Below are positions 38,436 to 47,876 of a stretch of 64,000 nt of DNA, in pieces. The position numbers were made by a program, and so were the translations under genes. Under the pieces are notes generated by a model. The model was not told the DNA's origin, did no database searches, and saw only the letters and a list, made by a program, of their open reading frames with translations. Source of the DNA: Pseudomonas sp. RIT288 (GTDB lineage Bacteria; Pseudomonadota; Gammaproteobacteria; Pseudomonadales; Pseudomonadaceae); NCBI RefSeq assembly GCF_000631985.1, contig NZ_JFYN01000001.1:62001-126000 (forward strand). The letters run 5' to 3'. How positions within the stretch are numbered: the stretch's first letter is position 1; each line of letters opens with the position of its first letter.

Positions 38436-38577
38436 GGGCCACCCGCCGCACTCGAAAATTCCGAATCGGCCGCCCCACTCTCAGTTAATCGAAATTATTT
38501 TCATCCAGCCCTATCACTTTTCAATTCTCGTCCGGCACACAGGCAATTGAGAAATATTTCCATTCAGGAGCCTTCGC

Positions 38578-41016
38578 ATGTCCCGTTCGCTAGACACCTT
38601 GTTGCGCCCCAGTCTGTTGGCGGTCGCCATTGCCCTCAGCGCGCCGCTGATCAGCAACCCGTTGCTCGCCGCTGAACAGGCGTCCAGCGTACGCGCCTAC
38701 AACCTGCCGGCCGCTTCGTTGTCGACGACGCTGAATCAGATCGCCAGCCAGGGCGGCCTCGCGCTGTCGCTGAACCCGTCGCTGGCCGCCGGCAAGACCT
38801 CGGCACCGGTCAGCGGCCAATACGATGCCGCCGGGGCACTGCGTGCTGCCCTGCGTGGCACCGGTCTGCAACTGGAACAAAGCAGCGCCGGCACCTACAC
38901 CCTGGTTGCCGTCCCAGAAGGAACACTGGCGCTGCCGGAAACCGCAGTGATCGGCGTGGAAAACCTGGAAACGGCCTGGGGTCCGGTCGAAGGTTACACC
39001 GCCACTCGCACCGCCGCCGGCAGCAAGACCGACACTGCGCTGGTCGAAGCACCACGCTCGATCTCGGTCGCCACCCGTCAGCAAATGGACGATCGCAGCG
39101 TGCACAGTCTCGATGACGCCGTGCGCTATATGCCGGGCATCACCGCCAGCAGCTACGGCAGCGACACCCGCGCCGACTGGCTGCGCGTGCGCGGTTTCGA
39201 GCCGACCCAGTTCCTCGATGGCCTGCCGCTGCCCAAAGGCGTATACGCCAACCCGAAACAGGAAACCTGGAACCTCGATCGCCTCGCCCTGCTGCGCGGC
39301 CCGGCCTCTTCCGTTTACGGCCAGACGCCGCCGGGCGGTCTGCTGGACATGGTCAGCCGGCGCCCGAGCAGCGACGCCAGCAGCGAAATCCAGTTGCAGT
39401 ACGGCAGCGACAACCACCGTCAGATCAACTTCGCCAGCACCGGCAAGATCGACGACGCCGGGCAGTTTCTCTACGGCATCAGCGGTGTGGTGCGCGACAG
39501 CGACACGCAGATCGATCACATCGAAAACAAGCGCTACAACATCGCGCCGAGCCTGACCTGGAACATCGACGACGATACCAAGTTCACCCTGCTGAGCCAG
39601 TTCACCCGCGACGATACCGGAGTCACCAGCCAGTTCTACCCGATCCAGGGCACCAGGATCGACATGCCGTTCGGCAAGATTTCCCATCACAAGAACCTCG
39701 GTGACCCGGACTACGACTTCTACGACCGCACCTACTACGCGCTCGGTTATGCCTTCGAGCATCGTCTGAACGATGTGTGGCAGTTCAAGCAGAACCTGCG
39801 TTACACCAAGTCAGACCTGTCGTTCCAGACCGTGACCGTCAACAGCTACAACCCATCGTTCGCCGGTTTCACCGTGGACGATCAGGGCAATGTCGGTCGC
39901 GGCACCACCAACGTCGATGAAGACATCAGCCAGTTCGCCGTGGACAACAACTTCCAGGCCGACTTCGCCACCGGCGACATCCGCCATACGCTGTTGCTCG
40001 GTCTGGATCACCAGCGCAGCAACACCAACTACACGTCGATCTTCGGCACCGCGCCGGACATCAACGTCAACAACCCGATCTACGGTCAGCCGATCACCCG
40101 CCCAGCACGCTCTTCGGCGTTCTATGACTATGACCAGAAGACCTACCAGACCGGCCTCTACGTGCAGGACCAAATGGCCCTCGACCAGTGGCGCCTGACC
40201 CTGGGCGGGCGTGAAGACTGGGTGCACACCAGCACGCAGTTCATCAACAAGGGCGACGCCACCAACACCCAGCGTGACAAGGCGTTCAGTGGCAACGCAG
40301 CGCTCAGCTACGTGTTCGACTCGGGCTTCGTGCCGTACCTGTCGTACGCCGAATCGTTCCAGCCCACGGCCGGCGCCGACGCCACTTCCACCGGCTCGCT
40401 CAAGCCGACCGAAGGCAAGCAATGGGAACTGGGCATCAAGTACCAGCCGCCGGGCAGCAAGACCTTGTTGAGCGCTGCGGTGTATGACCTCACCCAGAAG
40501 AACGTCTCGGTCAACACCATCGTCAACAACGTGACGATTCCAAGCCAGGCCGGTGAAGTGAAGGTCAAAGGCCTGGAGCTGGAAGCGGTTTCGGACGTCA
40601 CCGACAACCTGAAAGTCATCGCCGCCTACACCCTGGCCAAGTCCGAAGTGCAGAAAGGCGTGGACAAGGGCAATCGCCTGCAACTGATGCCTAACCAGCA
40701 AGCTTCGCTGTGGACCGATTACACCTGGCACAGCGGCGTACTCGACGGCTTCGGCATCGGCGGTGGCGTGCGTTACACCGGCAACACCTATGGCGACAAG
40801 GCCAACACCTGGCTGGGCAAGGCAGACGCCTACACTGTGTTCGACGCCTCGGTGCATTACGACCTCGGCCGCCTGGACAACAGCCTCAAAGGTGCATCGG
40901 TCGCGGTCAACGCCACCAACCTGTTCGACAAGGACTACATCTCCACCTGCGACGGTTTCTACTGCTACTACGGCGACCAGCGCAGCGTCGTCGCCAGCGC
41001 CACCTACAAGTGGTAA
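38578..41016 (+). CDS. TonB-dependent ferric-siderophore receptor with signalling domain (FiuA-like)
   Basis: 812 residues. Signal peptide about 1-31 (LAVAIALSAPLISNPLLAA); secretin/TonB short N-terminal signalling domain about 39-110 (YNLPAASLSTTLNQIASQGG); TonB box region near DTALVEAPRSIS; plug about 150-290; then the 22-strand barrel ending in the aromatic residue of ATYKW. The signalling domain and the adjacent sigma/FecR genes show a cell-surface-signalling receptor. The barrel resembles hydroxamate (ferrichrome-type) receptors, and in P. aeruginosa FiuA is at this place. The ligand is inferred, not proven. The ATG follows CAGGAG. Confidence 0.9.
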   Translation: MSRSLDTLLRPSLLAVAIALSAPLISNPLLAAEQASSVRAYNLPAASLSTTLNQIASQGGLALSLNPSLAAGKTSAPVSGQYDAAGALRAALRGTGLQLEQSSAGTYTLVAVPEGTLALPETAVIGVENLETAWGPVEGYTATRTAAGSKTDTALVEAPRSISVATRQQMDDRSVHSLDDAVRYMPGITASSYGSDTRADWLRVRGFEPTQFLDGLPLPKGVYANPKQETWNLDRLALLRGPASSVYGQTPPGGLLDMVSRRPSSDASSEIQLQYGSDNHRQINFASTGKIDDAGQFLYGISGVVRDSDTQIDHIENKRYNIAPSLTWNIDDDTKFTLLSQFTRDDTGVTSQFYPIQGTRIDMPFGKISHHKNLGDPDYDFYDRTYYALGYAFEHRLNDVWQFKQNLRYTKSDLSFQTVTVNSYNPSFAGFTVDDQGNVGRGTTNVDEDISQFAVDNNFQADFATGDIRHTLLLGLDHQRSNTNYTSIFGTAPDINVNNPIYGQPITRPARSSAFYDYDQKTYQTGLYVQDQMALDQWRLTLGGREDWVHTSTQFINKGDATNTQRDKAFSGNAALSYVFDSGFVPYLSYAESFQPTAGADATSTGSLKPTEGKQWELGIKYQPPGSKTLLSAAVYDLTQKNVSVNTIVNNVTIPSQAGEVKVKGLELEAVSDVTDNLKVIAAYTLAKSEVQKGVDKGNRLQLMPNQQASLWTDYTWHSGVLDGFGIGGGVRYTGNTYGDKANTWLGKADAYTVFDASVHYDLGRLDNSLKGASVAVNATNLFDKDYISTCDGFYCYYGDQRSVVASATYKW

Positions 41017-41047
41017 GCGACTGAGTGCCAACCGGTCCTGTCATCAG

Positions 41048-41073
41048 GCCGTCCCTGCGGGGACGGCTTTGGT
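41048..41073 (+). terminator. Hairpin between receptor and PepSY genes
   Basis: GCCGTCCC-TGCG-GGGACGGC followed by TTTGGTGTTTTT. Likely partial termination between the receptor and the downstream gene, which starts 18 bases on. Confidence 0.7.
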
Positions 41074-41091
41074 GTTTTTCAAGGTCACGAA

Positions 41092-42216
41092 ATGAAAAGT
41101 AAAACCATCCGCCGCTGGTCGTTCATCCACACCTGGAGCAGCCTGATCTGCACCGTGTTTCTGCTGTTGTTGGCATTGACCGGCCTGCCGCTGATTTTCC
41201 ATCACGAGATCGAGCACCTGCTCGGCGATGCGCCGCAAGTGCGCGAGATGCCGGCCGACACGCCGCGCCTGAATCTGGCGCAACTGGTCGAAGCTGCGGA
41301 AAAACATCGTCCCGGCGACGTGGTGCAGTACTTCGGTTTCGAAGACGACGAGCCCAACGCCGTGTTGACGATCATGGCGAAGACCGCCGGCACCGAACCT
41401 AACTCGTCGCACACCTTCATGCTCGATGCGCGTACCGGTGAAGCGCTGGAAACCCCGTCGGCCAATGGCGGGCTGATGCTGTTCATCCTGCGTCTGCACG
41501 TCGACATGTTTGCCGGGCTGCCGGGCAAACTGCTGCTGGCGTTCATGGGATTGCTGTTCGTGGTCGCGATCATTTCGGGGACGGTGTTGTACCTGCCGTT
41601 CATGCGCCGCTTGCAGTTCGGCACCGTGCGTCAGGACAAGTCCAGCCGCCTGCGCTGGCTCGACCTGCACAACCTGATCGGCGTCGTTACCCTGACCTGG
41701 GCCTTGGTCGTCGGCGTCACCGGAGTGATCAGCGCCTGCGCCGACCTGCTCATCGCCGCTTGGCGCAATGACACGCTGACCGCCATGGTCGCGCCCTATC
41801 GCGATGCCCCACCGTTGACCCGACTGGCCCCCGCCACCCGCCTGCTCGACATCGCCCGCGATGTGGCGCCGGAAATGAATCCGGACTTCATTGCCTTCCC
41901 CGGCACGCGGTTTTCCAGCGAGCATCACTATGCGGTGTTCATGAAGGGCGGCACGCACCTGACCTCGCACCTGCTGACGCCGGTACTGATCGACGCCAGC
42001 ACCCTGCAGGTCACTGCCGTCGGAGAGCGCCCGTGGTACATGGACGCCATGGGCATGTCCCAGCCGCTGCACTTCGGCGACTACGGCGGCATGCCGATGA
42101 AGATCCTCTGGGCGACCCTCGACGTGCTGACCATCATCGTCCTCGGCAGCGGCGTGTATCTCTGGGTGGTGCGGCGCAGGGCTGCTAAACCACTGCCGAC
42201 GGAGGCTGCTGCATGA
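41092..42216 (+). CDS. PepSY-associated transmembrane protein
   Basis: 374 residues with four membrane helices: WSFIHTWSSLICTVFLLLLALTG near the N-terminus, a pair near 135-165 and 200-225, and one near the C-terminus (VLTIIVLGSGVYLW). The two large periplasmic loops contain the PepSY regions. Genes of this family often follow siderophore receptors and are proposed to reduce or release siderophore iron at the inner membrane. Conserved histidines near the helices (H10, FHHEIEH) could bind haem. Confidence 0.88.
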   Translation: MKSKTIRRWSFIHTWSSLICTVFLLLLALTGLPLIFHHEIEHLLGDAPQVREMPADTPRLNLAQLVEAAEKHRPGDVVQYFGFEDDEPNAVLTIMAKTAGTEPNSSHTFMLDARTGEALETPSANGGLMLFILRLHVDMFAGLPGKLLLAFMGLLFVVAIISGTVLYLPFMRRLQFGTVRQDKSSRLRWLDLHNLIGVVTLTWALVVGVTGVISACADLLIAAWRNDTLTAMVAPYRDAPPLTRLAPATRLLDIARDVAPEMNPDFIAFPGTRFSSEHHYAVFMKGGTHLTSHLLTPVLIDASTLQVTAVGERPWYMDAMGMSQPLHFGDYGGMPMKILWATLDVLTIIVLGSGVYLWVVRRRAAKPLPTEAAA

Positions 42217-42392
42217 AGCCGCGTCAGACCAATTTCTGGAAGGTCTTCAGCACACCGCTGGTGATCGCACTGTTGAGTGCGGCGGGGTTGTTTTCGGCGT
42301 TGTTGGGGGACGGGATCTGGGATGCGTTGAGCTGGGTCGGCCTGGGCGTGCCGGCGTATCTGGCCATAAGAGGTTTGTTGCCGCGAAACTGA
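42213..42392 (+). CDS. 59-residue membrane protein linked to the PepSY gene
   Basis: The ATG overlaps the PepSY stop codon (ATGA) and GGAGG lies eight bases upstream; TGA ends at 42392. The protein begins MKPRQTNFWKVFSTPLVIAL and has two hydrophobic helices joined by GDGIWD, ending LAIRGLLPRN. Translational coupling and the strong ribosome site make it real. Function unknown; a partner subunit of the PepSY protein is a fair guess from position. Confidence 0.85.
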   Translation: MKPRQTNFWKVFSTPLVIALLSAAGLFSALLGDGIWDALSWVGLGVPAYLAIRGLLPRN

Positions 42393-42398
42393 ACACCT

Positions 42399-42485
42399 GC
42401 AGGAGCTTTGGAACGCTGCGATCTTTTGATCTTGATCCTTTTTTAATATCAGGATCAAAAGATCGCAGCGTTCCGCAGCTCCTAC
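42399..42485. repeat. Variant REP pair, family C-like
   Basis: Arms read AGGAGCT, a GGAACGCTGCGATC core and TTTTGATC. The usual CGAAGG core is replaced by GGAACG on both arms (GGAACG and CGTTCC), so the change is compensatory. Confidence 0.85.
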
Positions 42486-42525
42486 GGCTAACCTGCTGTT
42501 CTTCGATGACCACCGAGGTTTGCCA

Positions 42526-43155
42526 ATGTCCGCCCCCAGCATGACCCTGTTTCACAACACGCTCTCCCCGTTCGTGCGCAAAGTGATGGTGCTGTTGCAC
42601 GAGACCGGCCAGCAGGATCGCGTCGCCCTGCAAGACTGCGTCCTCACCCCGGTCAGCCCGGACACCGCGCTCAACGCCGACAACCCGCTGGGCAAGATCC
42701 CGGCCCTGCGTCTGGCCGACGGCAGCGTGATCCATGACAGCCGCGTGATCCTCGAATACCTCGACCAGCAGCACGTCGGCAATCCGTTGATCCCCCGCGA
42801 AGGCGCGGCCCGCTGGCGGCGTCTGACCCTGGCCTCGATGGCCGACGGGATCATGGACGCCTCGGTGATGGTGCGTTACGAACTGGTGCTGCGCGCCCCG
42901 GAAAAGCACTGGGACGAGTGGCTTGATGCCCAGCGCGAGAAGATCCGGCGCGCCCTGGCTTATCTGGAAAGTGACGCCATTGCCGAGCTGACCAGCCATT
43001 TCGACGTCGCGGCGATCAGCGTTGCTTGTGCGCTGGGTTACATCGACCTGCGTCATCCGGATCTGGACTGGCGCAGCGCCAATCCGCAACTGGCCAACTG
43101 GTATTTCGACGTGAGCCAGCGACCGTCCATGGTCGCCACCATGCCCAAGCCTTAA
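42526..43155 (+). CDS. Glutathione S-transferase
   Basis: 209 residues from the ATG at 42526, with GAGG seven bases upstream. N-terminal thioredoxin-like domain: FHNTLSPFVRKVMVLL holds the candidate catalytic Ser, and LGKIPALRLADGSVIHDSRVI the glutathione-binding cis-proline and Asp-Ser. The C-terminal helical domain follows. Substrate unknown. Confidence 0.9.
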   Translation: MSAPSMTLFHNTLSPFVRKVMVLLHETGQQDRVALQDCVLTPVSPDTALNADNPLGKIPALRLADGSVIHDSRVILEYLDQQHVGNPLIPREGAARWRRLTLASMADGIMDASVMVRYELVLRAPEKHWDEWLDAQREKIRRALAYLESDAIAELTSHFDVAAISVACALGYIDLRHPDLDWRSANPQLANWYFDVSQRPSMVATMPKP

Positions 43156-43179
43156 GGCTGCGGCGCCTGATCCGGCCCC

Positions 43180-43243
43180 TTCGCGAGCAGGCTCGCGCCC
43201 ACATTGGAATGCGTACTCCTGTGGGAGCGAGCCTGCTCGCGAA
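43180..43243. repeat. REP pair, family A
   Basis: Facing family A units; the left copy has CTCGCGCCCACA for CTCGCTCCCACA. Confidence 0.9.
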
Positions 43244-43327
43244 TGCACCAGCTCGTTCTCATTGGCAGAAACCCGACAATCCGCGTCACCAATTCTTCCT
43301 TCCAGCGCTGATCCTCGCGCAATCCGC

Positions 43328-44698
43328 TCATTGCATCGCCTCCACATCAAACGCCAGCGACTTGGCCGGTTTCTGCCCGATCCCGTACCAGTCGAGTTTG
43401 CGCGTCAGCACCATGAACACCCCGAGCAGGCCAAACAGCAACAGCGACCCCATCAACAGCGCGTAATCCTCGGCGCTCAGCAGGCCATACAGCAGGCCAT
43501 ACAACGCCGCCAATCCCGCGGAAAAACTCAGGCCGTGACGCACGCTGTGCAGCACATGGCAGACATAGAACCCGATCAACAGCACACAGCCACTGGCCGA
43601 CAACAGATACGCCAGAGCAAAGCCGATGTGCTCCGACAACGACAACAGCAACAGGTAGAAGAACGCCAGTGCCACCCCGACCAACGCGTATTGCACCGGG
43701 TGCACCGCCAGACTCTTGAGCACTTCAAACAGGAAGAAACCGGCGAACGTCAGGACGATGAACAACAGCGCATACTTGATCGCCCGATCACTCTTCAGAT
43801 ACTGATCCACCGGATCGATGAAACTCACGCCGAAGCTGCGCCCGTTGAACGCCTCGCAGTCATTGCCCATGACACAACGGCTCATCGCTTCTTGCAGGTT
43901 GGTGGAGAAGAACGTGGTCTGCCAATCGGCGCTGAAACCCTGGTCGCTGATCTCGCGTTTGCCCGGCAGGAAGTTGCCGATGAAACTGGGGTGCGGCCAG
44001 TTGGCAGCAAGGCTGACGTGACTGCTTTTGCCCACCGGCAACACCTGCAACGAACCGGTGCCTTGCAGGCGCAGGTCGAAACCGAAGGTCAGCTCCGTGG
44101 CGTTGCGGGTATCCAGCGCCGGCAGCGTGACCCGCACGCCTTCGCCGATCCAGCCCACCTGGGTGCCGGGCACGAAGTCCAGACGTTGGCCATCGAGTTC
44201 CAGTTTCAGCGCATTTTCAATGCCGCGAATATCGCTGATGCCCACCGCCAGAAACGGCGCGTCGAACTGGTAGTCGGCAAAGTCTTCCTTGATCCCCAAC
44301 TGCGCCGGCAACGAGAAATGCCCATTGATGCGATTGTCGGCATGAAACAGTCGCGCTTCGTAAATACCGCGATTGCGCAGCTCGGTCTGCACCTGGCCAT
44401 CGAGCTCGAAACGCTCTGGCAGAAAGTACAAACGACCGCGCTCTTCGCCCAGCTCTTCATAGCGCTGACTGGTTTTCTCGTTGGTCTTCCAGGTGCGCAC
44501 CACTTTGCGATACGGCACTACCATCACCGGCCCGCTCAGTTGCTGGCTGTAGCTGGAGCTGCGGGCGATGTCTTCGAGCACGCCGTCGCGCAGTTGCTGA
44601 CGGTCATCGATGATGCCGTCGATCATCAGCAGCGGTATCAGCAACAGCAGGATCAGCAGGGCAATCGCCCCGAGCTTAATGGTCAGATTCTTGTTCAT
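43328..44698 (-). CDS. creD: Inner-membrane protein CreD
   Basis: 456 residues. N-terminal helix (LGAIALLILLLLIPLLMIDGI), a large periplasmic domain to about 300, then five or six helices in the C-terminal half, the CreD/Cet architecture. CreD belongs to the CreBC regulon and affects beta-lactam and colicin tolerance and envelope integrity. It is the last of creB-creC-creD, separated from creC by a REP. Confidence 0.94.
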   Translation of the reverse strand: MNKNLTIKLGAIALLILLLLIPLLMIDGIIDDRQQLRDGVLEDIARSSSYSQQLSGPVMVVPYRKVVRTWKTNEKTSQRYEELGEERGRLYFLPERFELDGQVQTELRNRGIYEARLFHADNRINGHFSLPAQLGIKEDFADYQFDAPFLAVGISDIRGIENALKLELDGQRLDFVPGTQVGWIGEGVRVTLPALDTRNATELTFGFDLRLQGTGSLQVLPVGKSSHVSLAANWPHPSFIGNFLPGKREISDQGFSADWQTTFFSTNLQEAMSRCVMGNDCEAFNGRSFGVSFIDPVDQYLKSDRAIKYALLFIVLTFAGFFLFEVLKSLAVHPVQYALVGVALAFFYLLLLSLSEHIGFALAYLLSASGCVLLIGFYVCHVLHSVRHGLSFSAGLAALYGLLYGLLSAEDYALLMGSLLLFGLLGVFMVLTRKLDWYGIGQKPAKSLAFDVEAMQ

Positions 44699-44780
44699 GG
44701 GACTCTCCCTGTTTGGATGGGCAGAGTCTGGTTGGGCTGTGTGGGAGAAATATGGGGGATATATGGAGATTGTGTGGAAA

Positions 44781-44861
44781 GATCAAAAGATCGCAGCCTT
44801 CGGCAGCTCCTACAGGGGATTGCGTTCCCCTGTAGGAGCTGCCGAAGGCTGCGATCTTTTT
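44781..44861. repeat. REP pair, family C, between creC and creD
   Basis: Two inverted TTCGG-core units joined by GGGGATTGCGTTCCCC, itself a short palindrome. Confidence 0.92.
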
Positions 44862-44867
44862 ACGCTT

Positions 44868-46286
44868 TCAAGGCAGGCGCAAAATCACTTCCACGCCGCT
44901 CTCGACGTTACGGATATGCATCGACCCACCGTGCAACTTCACCACTTCTGCAACAAAGTTCAGCCCCAACCCGGTGCTCTTGCGCCCACTGTCCGGACGC
45001 GGCAACGAGTAGAACCGCTCACTCAAACGCGGCAAGGCGTACTCGGGAATCGCCGCTGCTTCGTTGAACAAGCGCAACTCAATCTGCTCCCCTACTCGAT
45101 CGGCACTGAAACGCAGCAACCCGGCGACCGGGGTGAAATCCAGCGCATTCTCCAGCAGATTGCCCAACGCCTGCCGCAGCAGAAACGGCTCGCCGATCAA
45201 TAACAGATCCGGCGCAATTGTCTGCTCGACCTTGAGCCGCCGCCCCTCGATCCGCGCCGCCTGCGCCTGCAGCAATTCGTCGACCAGCCCTGCCAGCGGC
45301 ACCGCCACGCGCTCCTCAAGACCCTGGCGTTGCTCGACTTGCGCCAGATTCAGCAGCCGCTCGATCAACTGCTGCATCCGCGCGCTTTCGCTGTCGATGT
45401 TGCCGACAAAGCGCAAGCGCTGAATCGCCGGCATGTCACCCTGCAGTAATTCCGCCGCACCGCGAATCGCCGCCAGCGGGCTCTTCAGTTCATGGGTCAG
45501 GGTGTGCACGTAGCGCTCGACGTAAGCCTTGCCTTCGAGCTGGGTGCGCATCTGCTCCACCGCCGTCGCCAGTTGCTCCAGCTCGCCGCCACGGTAATGC
45601 GGCACTTCAACCCGGCGCCCTTCACTCACCGCTTGGGCGTAACCGGTCAATCGGTGCAGCGCGCGGCTCAGCCACCACGACAGCAAAGCGCCGAACAGCA
45701 GGCCGAGGCCGATCAGCCCGGCACCGTAAAACAGCAAGCGCCGCTCGGTGCGATCGACATAAGGCTGCAAGGAGCTGTTGGGTTTGGCCACGGTAACCAC
45801 GCCGATGATCCGGCCGTTGTCGCGAATCGGCGCGCCGACGTGCATCACCGAGGACGCCGGATCGTTCGGGTCGCTGCGGGTTGAACGCGCGCCGTATTCG
45901 CCACGCAGGGTCAGGTAGACGTCGTTCCAGCGCGAGTAATCCTGCCCGACCGCCACGCCGCTGGAATCCAGCACTACCCTGCCTTTGGCGTCGGTGACGT
46001 AGATGCGGTGGTTGACCTGGTTTTTCGGCAAGCCCCAGATCGTCGCCTGCGGTTGACGCTCGCCGTAGGCACGCAACAATTCGGGCCAGCGGTTCTCGCT
46101 GAGCGTGCCGGCCTTGAAATCATCACGCAGGATTTCCGCCATCAGGTTGGCGGTGTCGACCAGGGTTTCTTCGGTGGACTGGCGCACGCCCGGGCGGATT
46201 TCTTCCATCACCGTGTTGAGCACGAAGTAACCGGTCAGGCCGACAAACAGCACATACACCAGAAAAATCCGCAGCCCCAGCGACAT
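44868..46286 (-). CDS. creC: Sensor histidine kinase CreC
   Basis: 472 residues. Two membrane helices (about 5-25 and 185-205) flank a periplasmic sensor of about 160 residues; then HAMP (about 205-260), dimerisation helix with the phospho-acceptor His in THELKSPLAAIRGAAELL, and the ATPase domain with NLLENALDF, GRKSTGLGLNFV. The start codon overlaps the creB stop (TGATG). CreC responds to growth on minimal medium and, in Pseudomonas, to PBP4 inhibition. Confidence 0.94.
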   Translation of the reverse strand: MSLGLRIFLVYVLFVGLTGYFVLNTVMEEIRPGVRQSTEETLVDTANLMAEILRDDFKAGTLSENRWPELLRAYGERQPQATIWGLPKNQVNHRIYVTDAKGRVVLDSSGVAVGQDYSRWNDVYLTLRGEYGARSTRSDPNDPASSVMHVGAPIRDNGRIIGVVTVAKPNSSLQPYVDRTERRLLFYGAGLIGLGLLFGALLSWWLSRALHRLTGYAQAVSEGRRVEVPHYRGGELEQLATAVEQMRTQLEGKAYVERYVHTLTHELKSPLAAIRGAAELLQGDMPAIQRLRFVGNIDSESARMQQLIERLLNLAQVEQRQGLEERVAVPLAGLVDELLQAQAARIEGRRLKVEQTIAPDLLLIGEPFLLRQALGNLLENALDFTPVAGLLRFSADRVGEQIELRLFNEAAAIPEYALPRLSERFYSLPRPDSGRKSTGLGLNFVAEVVKLHGGSMHIRNVESGVEVILRLP

Positions 46287-46966
46287 CAGCTGTGCCCCGG
46301 GCTGTAGCTGTAACCGAGGCCGCGATGGGTCTGGATCGGCTCGGCGTCAGCCCGCACCAGGCGCAGTTTGGCGCGCACGCTTTTGATGTGGCTGTCGATG
46401 CTGCGCTCGTAGCCTGCGTCCGCCGCCACGCCCAGCGCATCTAGCAATTGCTCGCGGCTGAACACTCGCTGCGGTTGTTCGAGCAGGCATTGCAGCAGAC
46501 GGAATTCGTGGCGGGTCAGGCTCAATGGCTGGCCGCGGTAGGTGATCAGCACACGCTCGGGGTCGATGCGAAACACGGCCGAAACGACATCCACCGCAGG
46601 ACGCGGCGCCATGCGTTTGAGAATCGCCCGCACCCGCGCCGCGACCTCACGAGGGCTGAACGGCTTGACCACGTAATCGTCGGCGCCGATCTCCAGCCCC
46701 ACCACCCGATCGATCTCGGCGTCCCGGGCGCTGAGAAACAGCACCGGCACTTCACTGAAGCGCCGCAGCTGTTTGCAGGTTTCGAAACCGCTGATGTCCG
46801 GCAGACCGATATCGAGAATGATCAAGTCAGCCGGGGTCTGCCGTTGATGCTCCAGCGCCGCCGCGCCGAGGCTCAGCCACGTGGTGGCGAACCCCTCGCC
46901 CTGCAGGGCAAAAATCAGCGTGTCGGCAATCGCCGGTTCGTCTTCGACAATCAGGATATGAGGCAT
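46286..46966 (-). CDS. creB: OmpR-family response regulator CreB
   Basis: 226 residues from MPHILIVEDEPAI at 46966. Receiver with D52 in IILDIGLPD and lysine in DDYVVKPFSP; C-terminal winged helix with SLTRHEFRLLQCLLEQPQRVFSREQLL and RSIDSHIKSVRAKL. Partner of CreC. It would bind tandem TTCAC repeats (cre tag); none is seen before creD. Confidence 0.94.
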   Translation of the reverse strand: MPHILIVEDEPAIADTLIFALQGEGFATTWLSLGAAALEHQRQTPADLIILDIGLPDISGFETCKQLRRFSEVPVLFLSARDAEIDRVVGLEIGADDYVVKPFSPREVAARVRAILKRMAPRPAVDVVSAVFRIDPERVLITYRGQPLSLTRHEFRLLQCLLEQPQRVFSREQLLDALGVAADAGYERSIDSHIKSVRAKLRLVRADAEPIQTHRGLGYSYSPGHS

Positions 46967-47034
46967 GGCGTCCGAGCCCATGGGTTAAGTGCGCGAACGG
47001 TGCCCCAAGCCTGACGTTACGTCAATGAGACCAC

Positions 47035-47538
47035 TTAGCAGTCCGGCTTGTCGGTGGTGAAACGTCGCGCCGGGTTCACTGCCGCGCCAAACTCGCGCAG
47101 GGCCTTGGCACCGATCAGCAGTGGGTAGTTGAAGTTGCTGCGGTCGGTCAGGTTGACCTCAACGGTGCGCTTGACGTTGCCCAGGCACAGTTCCAGATCG
47201 ACCACCGGACGCTTGGCGACTTCGGTGCTGTCGCCCTCGTCTTCCTCATCCGAGCGGCTCTTGATCTTGCTGATCCGCGCGATCTTGTGTTCATAGACCT
47301 TGTTGCTGGCGTCCTTGGTGCCGAGGCGGAAGCGCACCCAGTTCTCGCCGTCGCGGGTGAAGGTCTCGATGTCCTTGGCCGACAGCGAGGCGGTCAGCGC
47401 GCCGGTGTCCATCTTGGCCTTGAGCACCTCACCACCGATTTCCGGCAGCGCGATGTATTCGTAACGCCCGTACAGGGTCGGCTCGGCGGCCATGACCGGC
47501 AGGGCGACGAGGGCAAACAGTGCAAGGAGGGATTTCAC
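47035..47538 (-). CDS. Retropepsin-like (RimK-associated, PF05618-type) periplasmic protein
   Basis: 167 residues from a GTG at 47538 with AAGGAAG eight bases upstream. Signal peptide about 1-18 (KSLLALFALVALPVMAAE). The aspartic-protease-like motif MDTGALTASL follows, with the ALREF/IGAKAL segment after it; this family is annotated as ATP-dependent zinc protease, though the DTG motif suggests a retropepsin fold. The central EDEEDEGDST acidic insert is unusual. Substrate unknown. Confidence 0.85.
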   Translation of the reverse strand: MKSLLALFALVALPVMAAEPTLYGRYEYIALPEIGGEVLKAKMDTGALTASLSAKDIETFTRDGENWVRFRLGTKDASNKVYEHKIARISKIKSRSDEEDEGDSTEVAKRPVVDLELCLGNVKRTVEVNLTDRSNFNYPLLIGAKALREFGAAVNPARRFTTDKPDC

Positions 47539-47621
47539 GTAAGGGGCTTCCTTGGAAAATGAGGGCTCAACGCCGAATTCTAGACCGCGAAAAAACACGA
47601 TAGTTGGTACACCGCCAACCT

Positions 47622-47756
47622 TTGTGGCGAGGGAGCTTGCTCCCGCTCGGCGACGCAGTCGGCGTAAAACCAGCCTGCATGTTTCGCCTGACACATCGAG
47701 GTGAATGGATTTGGGGCCGCTTCGCAGCCCAGCGGGAGCAAGCTCCCTCGCCACAG
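47622..47756. repeat. REP pair, family D
   Basis: Two long family D arms (TGTGGCGAGGGAGCTTGCTC and its inverse) about 80 bases apart. Together with flanks it fills most of the 338-base gap between the retropepsin-like gene and the acyltransferase; no gene is seen there. Confidence 0.88.
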
Positions 47757-47876
47757 GATGCTGCGTAATCAGTCAAAGAATACCGGAGCAAAAGTGAAAC
47801 ATTCGTCACCATCGATTTGGCCTCTCACCCGAAGCCACTTATCATGGCGCGCCCATCCGCCTTCATAGAGTTGCTT

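Noticed and set aside
44699..44867. CreB-binding tandem TTCAC repeats before creD
   Set aside because: The gap holds a REP pair and no TTCAC-N6-TTCAC on either strand.
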